Source: an uncultured Selenomonadaceae bacterium (lineage in GTDB: Bacteria > Bacillota > Negativicutes > Selenomonadales > Selenomonadaceae). Taken from it: DNA of 64,000 bases. Positions within the stretch are counted from its first letter, which is position 1. Each line of letters begins with the position of its first letter. The stretch is taken from assembly GCA_902778455.1 (NCBI GenBank), contig CACYXR010000004.1, forward strand, positions 140,301 through 204,300, read 5' to 3'. Positions 45,200 through 54,149 of this stretch are shown here, in pieces. The position numbers were made by a program, and so were the translations under genes. The notes below the pieces were generated by a model. It was not told the DNA's origin. It did no database searches and saw only the letters and a list, made by a program, of their open reading frames with translations.

Positions 45200-46335
45200 G
45201 CCTGTTCCTCCCATACGGTTTCCGCCAGCCGCCTCATGTATTCGGACTGCGCCTCGTTCATCGGCTGCCCGTTCTGCAGTGCGTAAAACTCCGACACCAG
45301 CTCCATCGGCGTTTTCGTCTCCGCCTCCGGCAGAACCTCGACGGCGCCGCCGCTTTTCGTCCGCGCGTTGTCGTAATCAAGCCGCAGGAGGTTCGGATAA
45401 ACGGTCTTCAATTTCCGCATCGCGTCCGGCACGTCGTCCTCATTCGTCAATATAATATGAAGGTAATCGTCCGTCGCCGTCCCCGCATAGTTTTCCTTTT
45501 TCATCAGCGCATCATAGGTTCCCCTGATCTCCCGCAGATCGTGTTGCGGCTTCAATGGAATCGTGCGAACGGAGACCGCTCCTTTTCCGTCCAGCTCCGC
45601 CATCGTGATGGACTTCCCGTCCCTCGCCTCGGAAAACGAATATTTGAGCGGCGTGCCCGAATAGCGTATTCGCGGCGAGCCGATATTCTGCGGGCGATGG
45701 ATATGGCCGAGAGCGACATAGGAAAAAGGAGCGAACACGGCGGCGTCCACATTGTCCAGCCCGCCGACGGAAACCTCCTCCGAATCCGAGCGCACCGCGC
45801 CCGTCACGAACTGGTGAGCGACCAGCACGCTGCGCCGCTTTGGATCGACGGGCATTCTCTCCACGGCGACGCGCAGCGCGTCCGTATAGCTTTCGATTTT
45901 CTCCTCCGGAAACGCCAGCGACACATGGATCGGCTTGATGAACGGCAGCAGATAGATATCGACGCGGCCGTCGTTGTCCTCCAATGACGCCGAAAACACC
46001 TCGCCTCGATATTCGGGGGCGGAGAGATAGACGCCGCTCTTCGCCATGATGCGCCCCCCGTAGGCCACCCGCGCCGCCGAGTCGTGATTGCCGCTGATGG
46101 CGAAAACCATCTGCCCGTCCGCCGAAAGCTCCGAAAGGAAATCGTCAAACAGCCGCACCGCCTCCGCCGACGGCGCGCTCTTGTCGTAAATATCCCCGGC
46201 GATCAGCACCGCGTCCGGCTTCTCGTCCCGCAATATTTTACAGATTTCTTCCAAAATATACGCCTGATCCTCCAAAAAAGAAACCTCATGCAGCCGCTTC
46301 CCCAGATGCAAATCGGAAATATGCGCGAATCTCAT
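45196..46335 (-). CDS. sbcD: Exonuclease subunit SbcD
   Basis: The 379-residue nuclease has the metallophosphoesterase motifs ISDLHLGKRL, IAGDIYD and SGNHD, followed by the C-terminal SbcC-binding portion. The ATG at 46335 gives the usual start MRFAHISDLHLG. It is translationally coupled to sbcC. Confidence 0.95.
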   Translation of the reverse strand: MRFAHISDLHLGKRLHEVSFLEDQAYILEEICKILRDEKPDAVLIAGDIYDKSAPSAEAVRLFDDFLSELSADGQMVFAISGNHDSAARVAYGGRIMAKSGVYLSAPEYRGEVFSASLEDNDGRVDIYLLPFIKPIHVSLAFPEEKIESYTDALRVAVERMPVDPKRRSVLVAHQFVTGAVRSDSEEVSVGGLDNVDAAVFAPFSYVALGHIHRPQNIGSPRIRYSGTPLKYSFSEARDGKSITMAELDGKGAVSVRTIPLKPQHDLREIRGTYDALMKKENYAGTATDDYLHIILTNEDDVPDAMRKLKTVYPNLLRLDYDNARTKSGGAVEVLPEAETKTPMELVSEFYALQNGQPMNEAQSEYMRRLAETVWEEQA

Positions 46336-46417
46336 CGGCCATCCTCCCCGAAAATTTTGATGCAAAAAAATAATACCATAATCGGCATGCAAAATCCTGC
46401 ACGTCGATACATTTTAC

Positions 46418-46450
46418 CAAAAGCAGCTTGTGCAGGATTTGCACAAGCTG
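46418..46450 (-). terminator. Hairpin after ispF
   Basis: Ten-base perfect stem CAGCTTGTGC / GCACAAGCTG followed on the minus strand by CTTTTGG. Probable terminator of the carD-ispF region with a short T-run. Confidence 0.55.
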
Positions 46451-46466
46451 TCAAGTGATGGATCCT

Positions 46467-46943
46467 CTATGCCTTCTCGATCCCTGCCACCGCGTAGGCC
46501 GACATGCCTTCGCCGCTGCCGGTGAAGCCCAGGCGTTCCTCCGTCGTCGCCTTAACGTTCACCGCGTCCCGCTCGACGCCCAGCACCTTCGCGATATTTT
46601 CCGTCATTTCCTCGATATGAGGCGCCAGCTTCGGCGCCTGCGCAACAATAGTCGCGTCGACGTTTCCGACCGTGTACCCCTTTTCGCGGACGAGGCGGGC
46701 AACTTCCGCCAGGAGCTTCCTGCTGTCCGCGCCCTTGAATTTGTCGTCGGTATCGGGAAAATGCTTCCCGATGTCGCCTAAAGCCGCCGCGCCAAGCAAT
46801 GCGTCCGCGATCGCGTGCAGCAGCACGTCGGCGTCCGAATGACCGAGCAGTCCCTTTTCCCACGGAATTTCCACGCCGCCGAGGATCAGCTTCCGCCCCG
46901 CGACGAGACGGTGCACATCGTACCCCATGCCAAACCGAGTCAT
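46467..46943 (-). CDS. ispF: 2-C-methyl-D-erythritol 2,4-cyclodiphosphate synthase
   Basis: The 158-residue MEP-pathway enzyme has metal and substrate motifs [18 protein letters not shown] and [13 protein letters not shown], and near the end [15 protein letters not shown]. The ATG at 46943 overlaps the ispD stop codon as ATGA. Upstream gene ispD supplies the preceding pathway step. Confidence 0.97.
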   Translation of the reverse strand: MTRFGMGYDVHRLVAGRKLILGGVEIPWEKGLLGHSDADVLLHAIADALLGAAALGDIGKHFPDTDDKFKGADSRKLLAEVARLVREKGYTVGNVDATIVAQAPKLAPHIEEMTENIAKVLGVERDAVNVKATTEERLGFTGSGEGMSAYAVAGIEKA

Positions 46944-47755
46944 TTCTTTCCCTCCTGTTGCTCCGCGTATTCCTTCACCTTGGCTGCGGCGTCCGAAACC
47001 TTGTCCGCCAGTTCGTCCAGCAGTTCGCCAAACTCCATGCCTGCATTCTTGACGCTTTCCTTCGCCATGCCCAACGCATCGCGCCCCAAAAACATTTCCG
47101 CGGTCCAAAGGTCTTCCGGCGTCGTCAGCTTGATATTGCGCTCGTCGCCTTCGACCACGTGCACGGTGAGACCCAAACGCTCCACAAGAGCCGCGTCGTC
47201 CGTTCCGAGATAACCTTCCTGCTCCGCGCGCCTATACGCCTCCTCCAAAATGTCGCGGCGAAAGCCCTGCGGCGTCTGAACTTCCCAAAGCCGTGCCCGA
47301 TCCGGCGTGCTCTCCACGACGCCGTCACCCCGCACGATCTTGATCGTGTTCTTCGCGCGAACCGCCGCGATAGCCGCGCCGGTACGCCATGCCTCCGCCA
47401 CCACCGCCTCAATGGTCTTGACCGTCACCAGCGGACGCGCCGCATCGTGGACAAGCACGATTTCCGCATCCGGTGAAAGCGCCGCCAGCGCATTCTGCAC
47501 GCTGTACTGCCGCTCCGATCCGCCCGCCACCACACGGAACGGCCTCAGCCCCGGCGTTTTGTCGAGCAGCCGCGAAACCTCGTTCACTTCCTCCTCACCC
47601 ACAGCAACAATGAAATCGTCGACCTTGTCACACCCGGAAAAAGCGAGCATTGTCCGCACCAATATCGGCTTGCCGCAAAGGCTGATCAACGCCTTGTTCC
47701 TGCCCGCGCCCATGCGCCGTCCGACGCCCGCCGCCGGAAAAATCACCGTGACCAT
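46940..47755 (-). CDS. ispD: 2-C-methyl-D-erythritol 4-phosphate cytidylyltransferase with C-terminal extension
   Basis: The N-terminal 230 residues are a standard Isp[28 protein letters not shown] and [10 protein letters not shown]. The total is 271 residues; the last 40 (from about AKESVKNAG to EQQEGKK) form a charged, helical tail not seen in most IspD proteins. The tail precedes the overlap with ispF, so it might promote complex formation between the two enzymes. That is speculation. Confidence 0.95.
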   Translation of the reverse strand: MVTVIFPAAGVGRRMGAGRNKALISLCGKPILVRTMLAFSGCDKVDDFIVAVGEEEVNEVSRLLDKTPGLRPFRVVAGGSERQYSVQNALAALSPDAEIVLVHDAARPLVTVKTIEAVVAEAWRTGAAIAAVRAKNTIKIVRGDGVVESTPDRARLWEVQTPQGFRRDILEEAYRRAEQEGYLGTDDAALVERLGLTVHVVEGDERNIKLTTPEDLWTAEMFLGRDALGMAKESVKNAGMEFGELLDELADKVSDAAAKVKEYAEQQEGKK

Positions 47756-47776
47756 AGAAATTACTCCCTTCTAATG

Positions 47777-47820
47777 AAAAAGAGCGATACAAAACATTCC
47801 CGAATGTCTTGCACCGCTCC
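47777..47820 (-). terminator. Terminator-like hairpin between the PIN-TRAM gene and ispD
   Basis: Stem GAGCGGTGCAAGACATTC / GAATGTTTTGTATCGCTC followed on the minus strand by TTTTTC. Transcription into ispD may require read-through or its own promoter. Confidence 0.75.
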
Positions 47821-47826
47821 TCAAAT

Positions 47827-49026
47827 TCAATTTTTCGCGAGCCGTCTCGGCTTCGCGAAAATCATGCGCCCCGCCGCCGTCTGCAGCGCGGACGTCACTT
47901 CCACGTCAATATTCTGGTTCAGATGGCGATGACCGCCCTCGATGACAATCATCGTACCGTCGTCCAGATAGGCGACGCCCTGCCCCTGTTCCTTTCCGTC
48001 CTTGACCACCGTCACGCGCATGGACTCCCCCGGCACCACCACCGGCTTCACCGCGTTCGCCAGTTCGTTGACGTTCAGCACCGGTACGCCCTGCAGCTCC
48101 GACACCTTGTTCAGGTTGTAGTCGTTTGTGACAATCTTGCCGCCAACGAGCTGGCCGAGCCGGACCAGCTTCGAGTCGACCTCCGCGATATCGTCGAAGT
48201 CCCGGCTGTCGATTTCCACCGCCAGCTTCGCCTCCGAGCGGATCTTTTGCAGGATGTCCAGCCCGCGCCGTCCGCGCACCCGCTTCAAGGCGTCCGCCGA
48301 ATCCGCGATCCGCTGGAGCTCCTCCAGCACGAACACCGGAATCAAGAGCGTCCCTTCGAGGAATCCGCTGTCAATCACGTCTGCAATGCGTCCGTCGATG
48401 ATAGCGCTGGTATCCAGCAGCTTATACCGCTTGTCCGCGGCCAGCTCCGAAGCTTCCTCCTTCACCTCCGGCAAAGGCAGCGGCTCCGGCGTCGGCGCGG
48501 GCGGCGGCTCCTGCCTGACCTCGCGCGCTTTCAGCACGTCCTTGAAAAAACGCGGAATGAAGCTGAACATTTCCGCGATTTCCTCACGCTTTGTCATCGT
48601 AATGCGGATGCCGAGATAGCCGAACACGATCGCGAACACTACGGGAAGATAATTACCGACGATGGGAATGCGCGAGAACGCGCCGCCCAATAATGTAGCA
48701 AGAATAAGTCCAAGAGAAAGCCCTATCGCGCCCGCAAGCACATCGTGGATCGGCATCTTGTTGAGCTGCGTTTCCACCCACGCCGAAAACCGTTTCAGCG
48801 TCGAGATCAGATACGAAGCCGTCAGCGACCCTACCAAGGCCCCCAGCGCCGCGCCGGCGAGAATACAGAGAAGTCCCGCAAGCGTCATGCGAAAAAGTCC
48901 CATGTCCGTTTTCAGGATCTCCGTCCCGATAAACTGCGTCAAGGTCGGGCTGGCAGGCTGCATCAGCGCGGCTCCCGCCACCGCAATAACGGCGACAATG
49001 AAAAAACGTAAAACCTTATCGAGCAT
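47827..49026 (-). CDS. PIN-TRAM domain membrane protein, YacL-like
   Basis: The 399-residue protein has an N-terminal part with four or more membrane helices (VIAVAGAALMQPAS ... ALGALVGSLTASYL). A PIN ribonuclease domain follows (LLDTSAIIDGRIADV, VELQRIADS, RGRRGLDILQ) with acidic catalytic residues. A C-terminal TRAM domain (SMRVTVVKDGKEQGQGVAYL) ends it. In Bacillus the yacL gene lies just before ispD, as here. AGGAGG lies 8 bp before the ATG at 49026. Confidence 0.92.
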   Translation of the reverse strand: MLDKVLRFFIVAVIAVAGAALMQPASPTLTQFIGTEILKTDMGLFRMTLAGLLCILAGAALGALVGSLTASYLISTLKRFSAWVETQLNKMPIHDVLAGAIGLSLGLILATLLGGAFSRIPIVGNYLPVVFAIVFGYLGIRITMTKREEIAEMFSFIPRFFKDVLKAREVRQEPPPAPTPEPLPLPEVKEEASELAADKRYKLLDTSAIIDGRIADVIDSGFLEGTLLIPVFVLEELQRIADSADALKRVRGRRGLDILQKIRSEAKLAVEIDSRDFDDIAEVDSKLVRLGQLVGGKIVTNDYNLNKVSELQGVPVLNVNELANAVKPVVVPGESMRVTVVKDGKEQGQGVAYLDDGTMIVIEGGHRHLNQNIDVEVTSALQTAAGRMIFAKPRRLAKN

Positions 49027-49055
49027 AATTTTCACCTCCTTTCAGCAAATCATGG

Positions 49056-49121
49056 ACAAAAAAACGGATAAATTCATTTATATAGCCTGTATAGCTATTA
49101 TAACCATTCATCCGTTTTTGT
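49056..49121 (-). terminator. Terminator after carD
   Basis: Outer stem AAAACGGAT / ATCCGTTTT with extended loop, followed on the minus strand by TTTTTTT. A consensus promoter lies inside it. Confidence 0.6.
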
Positions 49122-49124
49122 CAA
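49097..49124 (-). promoter_or_regulatory. Consensus promoter of the PIN-TRAM/ispDF unit
   Basis: Perfect TTGACA, 16 bp, perfect TATAAT on the minus strand. The -35 overlaps the outer arm of the carD terminator. Confidence 0.8.
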
Positions 49125-49138
49125 AGCCTTATTCTTAT

Positions 49139-49633
49139 TCATTTGTCGAATCCGTTCTTCTCCAGGATCCCGCCCATCCACGCGTCAACCTCGTCCGGCG
49201 TCTTTCCACAGGCGTAGACGAGTTCACTGACGAGGATCTGTTTCGCGAGATCCAGGAGTCTTCGCTCACCGCTGGAAATCTTGCGGATCCTGTCCTGCAA
49301 AATCAAGTTGCGCGCCACCGCCGCGACGTCACAGATGTCTCCAGACTTCATGCGCGCGAGCGTCGCGTGAAAGCGCTTGTTCCAGCTCCCGACGGCACGC
49401 TCCGGCTTATCCGCCAGAACCTCAGCCACTTTTTCGACCCCTTCCTCCGAGATTACATCCCGAAGCCCGATATTTTCCACATTGTCAATCGGGATCATCA
49501 CTTTCATATTGCCGATAGGCATGCGCAGGACATAATACGACTTCTCCTCGCCCATGACCTCGCATTTCTCGATATCCGCAATCACACCCGCGCCGTGCAT
49601 CGGATATACGATCTGATCTCCCACCTGAAGCAA
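49139..49633 (-). CDS. carD: CarD family transcriptional regulator
   Basis: The 164-residue protein has an N-terminal RNA-polymerase-interacting domain (GDQIVYPMHGAGVIADIE) and a helical DNA-binding C-terminal domain (WNKRFHATLARMKSGD). CarD proteins stabilise or modulate promoter open complexes. It begins with TTG after AGGAGG (6 bp). Upstream of PIN-TRAM, ispD, ispF as in other Firmicutes. Confidence 0.92.
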   Translation of the reverse strand: MLQVGDQIVYPMHGAGVIADIEKCEVMGEEKSYYVLRMPIGNMKVMIPIDNVENIGLRDVISEEGVEKVAEVLADKPERAVGSWNKRFHATLARMKSGDICDVAAVARNLILQDRIRKISSGERRLLDLAKQILVSELVYACGKTPDEVDAWMGGILEKNGFDK

Positions 49634-49660
49634 ACGCTCACCTCCTTCGCGTGCGTTTTT

Positions 49661-49666
49661 ATTATA
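49661..49666 (-). promoter_or_regulatory. Extended -10 box of carD
   Basis: TGATATAAT on the minus strand about 30 bp upstream of the TTG start; -35 is weak. Confidence 0.5.
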
Positions 49667-49757
49667 TCACAAAATTTCCTCCGTGGAAAAATTTTTTATT
49701 TTATCACCGTTTATGTACTATGTCAAATTTTTGTCAAATTTTATCGAAAACGGCGAC

Positions 49758-49784
49758 AAAAAAAGCTCCCCAAAGCAGGGGAGC
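49758..49784 (-). terminator. Terminator after the M50 protease gene
   Basis: Stem GCTCCCC / GGGGAGC followed on the minus strand by TTTTTTT. Confidence 0.85.
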
Positions 49785-49798
49785 CTATCAATAAGCTT

Positions 49799-50428
49799 TT
49801 ACAGGATTGCCAGCCATACGCTGCTGAACAGCCCCAAAAGGAGCTGTGCTATGGGAACCAGGATGTAGCCGAGGATCGGCGTCGCAATGAAGATGATGAA
49901 GATAATCATGCTGTAACGCTCGATAGCCGCGAAACGATACTGCATCTCGTAGGGAAGCACTGCCATCAGGATTCTTGAGCCGTCCAGCGGCGGCAGCGGG
50001 ATCAGGTTGAAAATACCGAAGTTGATGTTGTAAACGACGATCAGCCACAGCACCGCCCGCAGTCCGTAACTCATTTCCATGCGCATGGTGTTGTTCAGGA
50101 AAATCATCACGCCGAGAGCGAGGAAGGCCAACAGGAAATTCATCGCGGGACCCGCCAGCGCCACGAGGATTTCTCCCTTTTTCCTGTCGTGAAAATTGTG
50201 CGGATTGATCACGACGGGCTTTGCCCAGCCGAAGCGCGCAATCAGAAGCACCACAAGTCCGATGGGATCGATATGCGCCATCGGGTTCAGCGTGAGCCGT
50301 CCCATCATCTTCGGCGTAAAATCCCCCATCGCCACCGCCACGCGGGCGTGCGCGTATTCATGCAGCGCCAGCGCCATGATCAGCCCCGGCAGTCCCGCCA
50401 CCATTTCCATCAAGTTGAAACCAAACAT
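49799..50428 (-). CDS. Site-2 protease family (M50) zinc metallopeptidase
   Basis: The 209-residue membrane protein has several helices. The zinc site is HEYAHARVA (HExxH) and the third ligand is in IPLPPLDGSRIL. This is the short rhomboid-like S2P branch without a PDZ domain; such proteins cleave substrates within the membrane. It ends the xseA-to-recN gene run. Natural substrates are unknown. Confidence 0.9.
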   Translation of the reverse strand: MFGFNLMEMVAGLPGLIMALALHEYAHARVAVAMGDFTPKMMGRLTLNPMAHIDPIGLVVLLIARFGWAKPVVINPHNFHDRKKGEILVALAGPAMNFLLAFLALGVMIFLNNTMRMEMSYGLRAVLWLIVVYNINFGIFNLIPLPPLDGSRILMAVLPYEMQYRFAAIERYSMIIFIIFIATPILGYILVPIAQLLLGLFSSVWLAIL

Positions 50429-50429
50429 T

Positions 50430-50981
50430 TCAAATCTCCTTTTTCATTTTGGAAGAATACATCAAAAGCGCGGTGACGGTCTTGCCGTCGATGATCGTAT
50501 TGTCATATACCTTTTCCAGTGCTTCCGCCAGCGGCATGCGGACGGCGTTGATGAACTCGTCCTCGTCCGGGCAGTCCTTGCCCGCCGTCAGCCCTTCCGC
50601 CAGATAGATATGAATCCATTCGTCGGAAAATCCCACTGTCGTCGCCAGCGAGAAAATCTTTGTGTAATGCTCGGCGGTGTAACCCGTTTCCTCCTTCAGT
50701 TCCCGCTTCGCGCATTCCAGCGGGTCCTCGCCGGGAATGTCCAGTTTTCCCGCCGGAATCTCCAATGTGACGCGGCCAACCGGATAACGATACTGCCGCA
50801 CAAGGATCACGCTGCCGTCGTCCAGCACCGGAAGCACCGCCGACGCGCCGGGGTGCTTTACCCATTCGCGGATCGTCTCATGGCCGTTCGGCAGCAGCAC
50901 CGTATCTCGGCGCACATGGAGCAGCCGCCCGTCAAAGACGCTTTCGCTCGATACTTTCTTTTCGATCAAATCCTCGTCCAT
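50430..50981 (-). CDS. nudF: NUDIX hydrolase, ADP-ribose pyrophosphatase type
   Basis: The 183-residue enzyme carries a full Nudix box, GKLDIPGEDPLECAKRELKEETGY (G-x5-E-x7-REUxEExGU; quoted in part: GKLDIPGEDPLE, RELKEETGY). The preceding SVILVRQYRYPVG pattern is typical of ADP-ribose pyrophosphatases. AGGAG lies 7 bp before the ATG. It lies 10 bp after recN and is 1 bp from the M50 gene. Confidence 0.9.
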   Translation of the reverse strand: MDEDLIEKKVSSESVFDGRLLHVRRDTVLLPNGHETIREWVKHPGASAVLPVLDDGSVILVRQYRYPVGRVTLEIPAGKLDIPGEDPLECAKRELKEETGYTAEHYTKIFSLATTVGFSDEWIHIYLAEGLTAGKDCPDEDEFINAVRMPLAEALEKVYDNTIIDGKTVTALLMYSSKMKKEI

Positions 50982-50991
50982 TCTTTTTCTC

Positions 50992-52692
50992 CTATTTCGT
51001 TCTGAATTTCTTTTTGATTTCGGCGGCCCGCGCAATCATTTCCTTCGCGTTGGAAAGCGACGCCGCCGTGGCGTCGGCGCCGGACGCCATACGGGCGATT
51101 TCCTGCGCCCGTTCCTTCGCGGTCATCGCGCGCACCGTCGTCGAGGTCATACCGTCCTTCGCCGTTTTCTCGAGATAATAATGGACGTCCGCCATGCAGG
51201 CAATCTGCGGCAAATGGGTGATGCAAAGCACCTGCTTCCTGCCGGCTACCAGCGCGATGCGCTCGGCGACCATCTGGGCGGTCTTGCCGCCGATACCCGT
51301 ATCGATCTCATCGAACACCATGCTTTGCGCGACGGAATCCCCCGCGGCCGCCACCGCCTTGACCGCCAGCGCGATCCTCGAAAGCTCGCCGCCGGAGGCG
51401 ACTTTTGACAGCGGCTTTTCCGCTTCGCCCGCATTCGCAGAAAAAAGCAGATTGATCTCGTCCGCGCCCTGGGCTGTCAGCTCCGCTGGAGATAACGATA
51501 CAACCAGCTTCGCGTCAGGCATCCCCAGTGCGACAAGCTGCTCCACGATGGCGGCGGACAGCTTCCCCGCCGCTTCCTTGCGTTTCGCGGTCAGAATCGC
51601 CGCGCGGCGCTCCGCCTCCGCCCGGGCTTCCCCGCATTTCTTTTCCAACGCGGCGACAATCTCGTCATAATTCTCGAAGCCCTCAATCTCTTTCTCAATT
51701 TTTTCCCGATAAGCGAGCACCGCCTCGATGGAAGCGCCGTATTTCCGTTCCAGCTTATCGATGACGTCCATGCGCGACTGGAGCGTGTCCAGCCGCTCCG
51801 GGTCGAAATCGAGACCGTCCAGATACCCCTGAACGGTGTAAGAAATTTCCTTCAGCTGGCAGACCGCGTCCTCAAGCATCGGCACTGAATCGTCGAAGGC
51901 CTTGTCAAACTGCCGGAGTGCCTCGATACGGCGCTGAAGTGCCGCGACCTCGGCTAGGATTCCCTCGCTCTCTCCGCCGCCTTCCAAAAGCGCGGCGGCC
52001 TCATTGACATTTTCCGTGATTTTCTCTGCGTTCGAGAGTCGGTTGATCTCCGCCTCCAGCTCCTCGTCCTCATGCGGGCGCAGATTTGCCTCGCCGATTT
52101 CCTGCGCCTGCCATTTCAGCATATCCATTCGATCCGCGGAAACGCCTGCAGAGGCTTTTTTCTCCGCCAGTTCCTCCGCCGCGTCCCGCCATGCGCGGAA
52201 CGATTCCCGATACGATGAAAGCAGCTTCGGCAGTTCCGCGTCGCTGCCGTCCAAAAGCGCGAATTGGTTTTCCGTCCGCACCAGCGCAAGATTCTCATGC
52301 TGCCCGTGTATATCCACGAGGAATTCGCCAATGGCTCGGAGTGTTCCGGCGGTCACATGGCAGCCGTTGACGAGAATGACGTTTTTCCCCTTCGTCGTAA
52401 TCTGCCGAGTGACGATCAGCGAATCATCCTCGTCGTCGATGGCCTGCTCCGCGAGAAGATCGTGCAGCCGCTTCTCGCCCGTGATGTCGAAGATGGCCTC
52501 CACCCGCAGCCAATCGCAGCCTGTCCGGATCACGTCCGAAGAAAGGCGATGGCCGAGGACCGCACCGAGAGCGTCAATCAGGATGGACTTTCCCGCGCCG
52601 GTCTCGCCCGTCAGGATATTCAATCCCGCGTCGAAATTGATCTCGACGTGCTCCAGCAGCGCGAAGTTCCAAACGGTCAATGTTTTCAGCAT
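50992..52692 (-). CDS. recN: DNA repair protein RecN
   Basis: The 566-residue SMC-like ATPase has a Walker A GETGAGKSILIDAL, a central coiled coil, a signature motif LSRIALAVKAV and Walker B VFDEIDTGIGG. It acts in double-strand break repair. The ATG at 52692 overlaps the end of argR by 7 bp; the longer frame upstream is a shadow of argR. argR-recN adjacency is conserved in Firmicutes. Confidence 0.96.
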   Translation of the reverse strand: MLKTLTVWNFALLEHVEINFDAGLNILTGETGAGKSILIDALGAVLGHRLSSDVIRTGCDWLRVEAIFDITGEKRLHDLLAEQAIDDEDDSLIVTRQITTKGKNVILVNGCHVTAGTLRAIGEFLVDIHGQHENLALVRTENQFALLDGSDAELPKLLSSYRESFRAWRDAAEELAEKKASAGVSADRMDMLKWQAQEIGEANLRPHEDEELEAEINRLSNAEKITENVNEAAALLEGGGESEGILAEVAALQRRIEALRQFDKAFDDSVPMLEDAVCQLKEISYTVQGYLDGLDFDPERLDTLQSRMDVIDKLERKYGASIEAVLAYREKIEKEIEGFENYDEIVAALEKKCGEARAEAERRAAILTAKRKEAAGKLSAAIVEQLVALGMPDAKLVVSLSPAELTAQGADEINLLFSANAGEAEKPLSKVASGGELSRIALAVKAVAAAGDSVAQSMVFDEIDTGIGGKTAQMVAERIALVAGRKQVLCITHLPQIACMADVHYYLEKTAKDGMTSTTVRAMTAKERAQEIARMASGADATAASLSNAKEMIARAAEIKKKFRTK

Positions 52693-53171
52693 ACCGCGTT
52701 CCCTCCCGAAAGCGCCTTCATGCGCATCTCGACCGCGGGCGCGGCGCTTTCCGGCTTCACGACGACGAGGATGGTGTCGTCCCCCGCCACCGTGCCGATG
52801 ATGTTCTTCCACTGCGCCGTGTCGAGAGCCGACGCCACGGCGTTCGCCATGCCGGGGAGTGTCCGCAGCACCACGAGAGCGCCGCTGGCGTCCACGCCCG
52901 TCACCGCGTCCGCGAAAAGCGCCTCCAGCCGGCTTTCCCTGCGCGCGCCGCCCTCCGCTTTCGGAAATGCGTAGCGGGACCGCCCGTCGCCGATTGGCAC
53001 CTTCACCAGCATCAATTCCTTGACGTCGCGGGAAACCGTCGCCTGCGTGGCCGTGATATGCTCCCGCCGCAAGAGCGACGTCAGTTCCTCCTGCGTCTCG
53101 ACGATATGATTTTCAACGATTTCCCGTATCTTTTCCTGTCGGCGCGGCTTCGTCCGCTCGTCCTTTTTCAT
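52686..53171 (-). CDS. argR: Arginine repressor ArgR
   Basis: This 161-residue regulator has an N-terminal winged helix (THATQATVSRDVKEL-like: TATQATVSRDVKELML) and a C-terminal arginine-binding hexamerisation domain with GTVAGDDTILVV. It controls arginine biosynthesis and catabolism. Stop overlaps recN; nadK ends 15 bp before its start. Confidence 0.95.
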   Translation of the reverse strand: MKKDERTKPRRQEKIREIVENHIVETQEELTSLLRREHITATQATVSRDVKELMLVKVPIGDGRSRYAFPKAEGGARRESRLEALFADAVTGVDASGALVVLRTLPGMANAVASALDTAQWKNIIGTVAGDDTILVVVKPESAAPAVEMRMKALSGGNAVC

Positions 53172-53185
53172 GAAAACGCCCGCCT

Positions 53186-54040
53186 TTATGCGTTGTAGAG
53201 AAGTTTCGTGCGAATGGTCTGGTAATAATTCTTGTCGTCGAACTTGACAATCTTCGCCGGAAGCGGCGCCCGGCGCACGATGACCGCGTCCCCCGGCAGC
53301 AGATGGAAACTCTCCTGCCCGTCGAAGGTGACGATAATGTCCCGATGGAGCGCGGCGATGTCGATCTTTATTTCATCGTTCTCGTCCATGACCATCGGGC
53401 GCGCGTTGAATGTATGCGGACAAATCGGCGTCATCAGCAGTACCTTGACCTTCGGGTTGATCAGCGGCCCGCCCGCCGAAAGGGAATAGGCCGTCGAACC
53501 CGTCGCCGTGGAAACGATCAGTCCGTCCGCCTTGTAATCCATCACCCGAAAGCCGTCCACAGTCAGCCCGAGCTGGAGCATGCGAGCCGCGCCGCCCTTC
53601 GTGACTACGATGTCGTTGAGCGCGTGGCCGAGGAACCGTTCTCCCTTCCCCTCGCTTTCCACGAAGCCGGAGATGACCATACGCTCCTCGAGATAATATT
53701 CCCCGCGCATTATTTTCTCCAGCTTGCCTTCCAGCTCCGCCAGCTCGATATCTGCCAGAAAGCCGAGCGTGCCGATATTCACGCCGCAGACGGGAACATT
53801 TTTCCTATAGACGCGCCGGCAGTTGCCCAGCAGCGTGCCGTCGCCGCCGATGGAAAGCGCCATGTCCATCGGCTGCTCGTCGATATCCTCGACGCCGTAT
53901 TTTTCACAATGGAAAATTGCCGCGCTGTCCGTCGGCATCAGGAGCCGTACGTCCTTGTCCTCGAAAAACCGGAAAATGCGCGCGAGCACCTCCGGCGCGT
54001 CCTCCTTCTCGACATTCGGAAACACCGCGATATTATGCAT
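53186..54040 (-). CDS. nadK: NAD kinase
   Basis: The 284-residue enzyme phosphorylates NAD to NADP. The GGDGTLLGNCRRV motif, NIGTLGFLAD and the NAD-binding ADGLIVSTATGSTAYSLS are visible. Length is typical. Part of the tlyA-nadK-argR-recN order seen across Firmicutes. Confidence 0.97.
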   Translation of the reverse strand: MHNIAVFPNVEKEDAPEVLARIFRFFEDKDVRLLMPTDSAAIFHCEKYGVEDIDEQPMDMALSIGGDGTLLGNCRRVYRKNVPVCGVNIGTLGFLADIELAELEGKLEKIMRGEYYLEERMVISGFVESEGKGERFLGHALNDIVVTKGGAARMLQLGLTVDGFRVMDYKADGLIVSTATGSTAYSLSAGGPLINPKVKVLLMTPICPHTFNARPMVMDENDEIKIDIAALHRDIIVTFDGQESFHLLPGDAVIVRRAPLPAKIVKFDDKNYYQTIRTKLLYNA

Positions 54041-54110
54041 TATCGCTCTCCCTTTCCCCGGAATCTTCGAAAATCCCCTCGGTTCAATGATTCCCTTTGT
54101 CCAGTTTAGC

Positions 54111-54149
54111 GGAACTGTTCAAAAATAAATTTTATTTTTTCACAGTTCC
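54111..54149. repeat. Palindromic repeat, family A copy 3
   Basis: 39 bp hairpin with ends GGAACTGT ... ACAGTTCC and A/T inner arms. Its right end provides the last codons (Lys-Glu-Leu) and stop of tlyA. Related to 16100-16184 and 28504-28659. Confidence 0.6.

Noticed and set aside
46391..46450. Operator for sbcDC
   Set aside because: The perfect palindrome lies just after ispF with a short T-run on the same strand, which fits a terminator better; no LexA-type box was seen.
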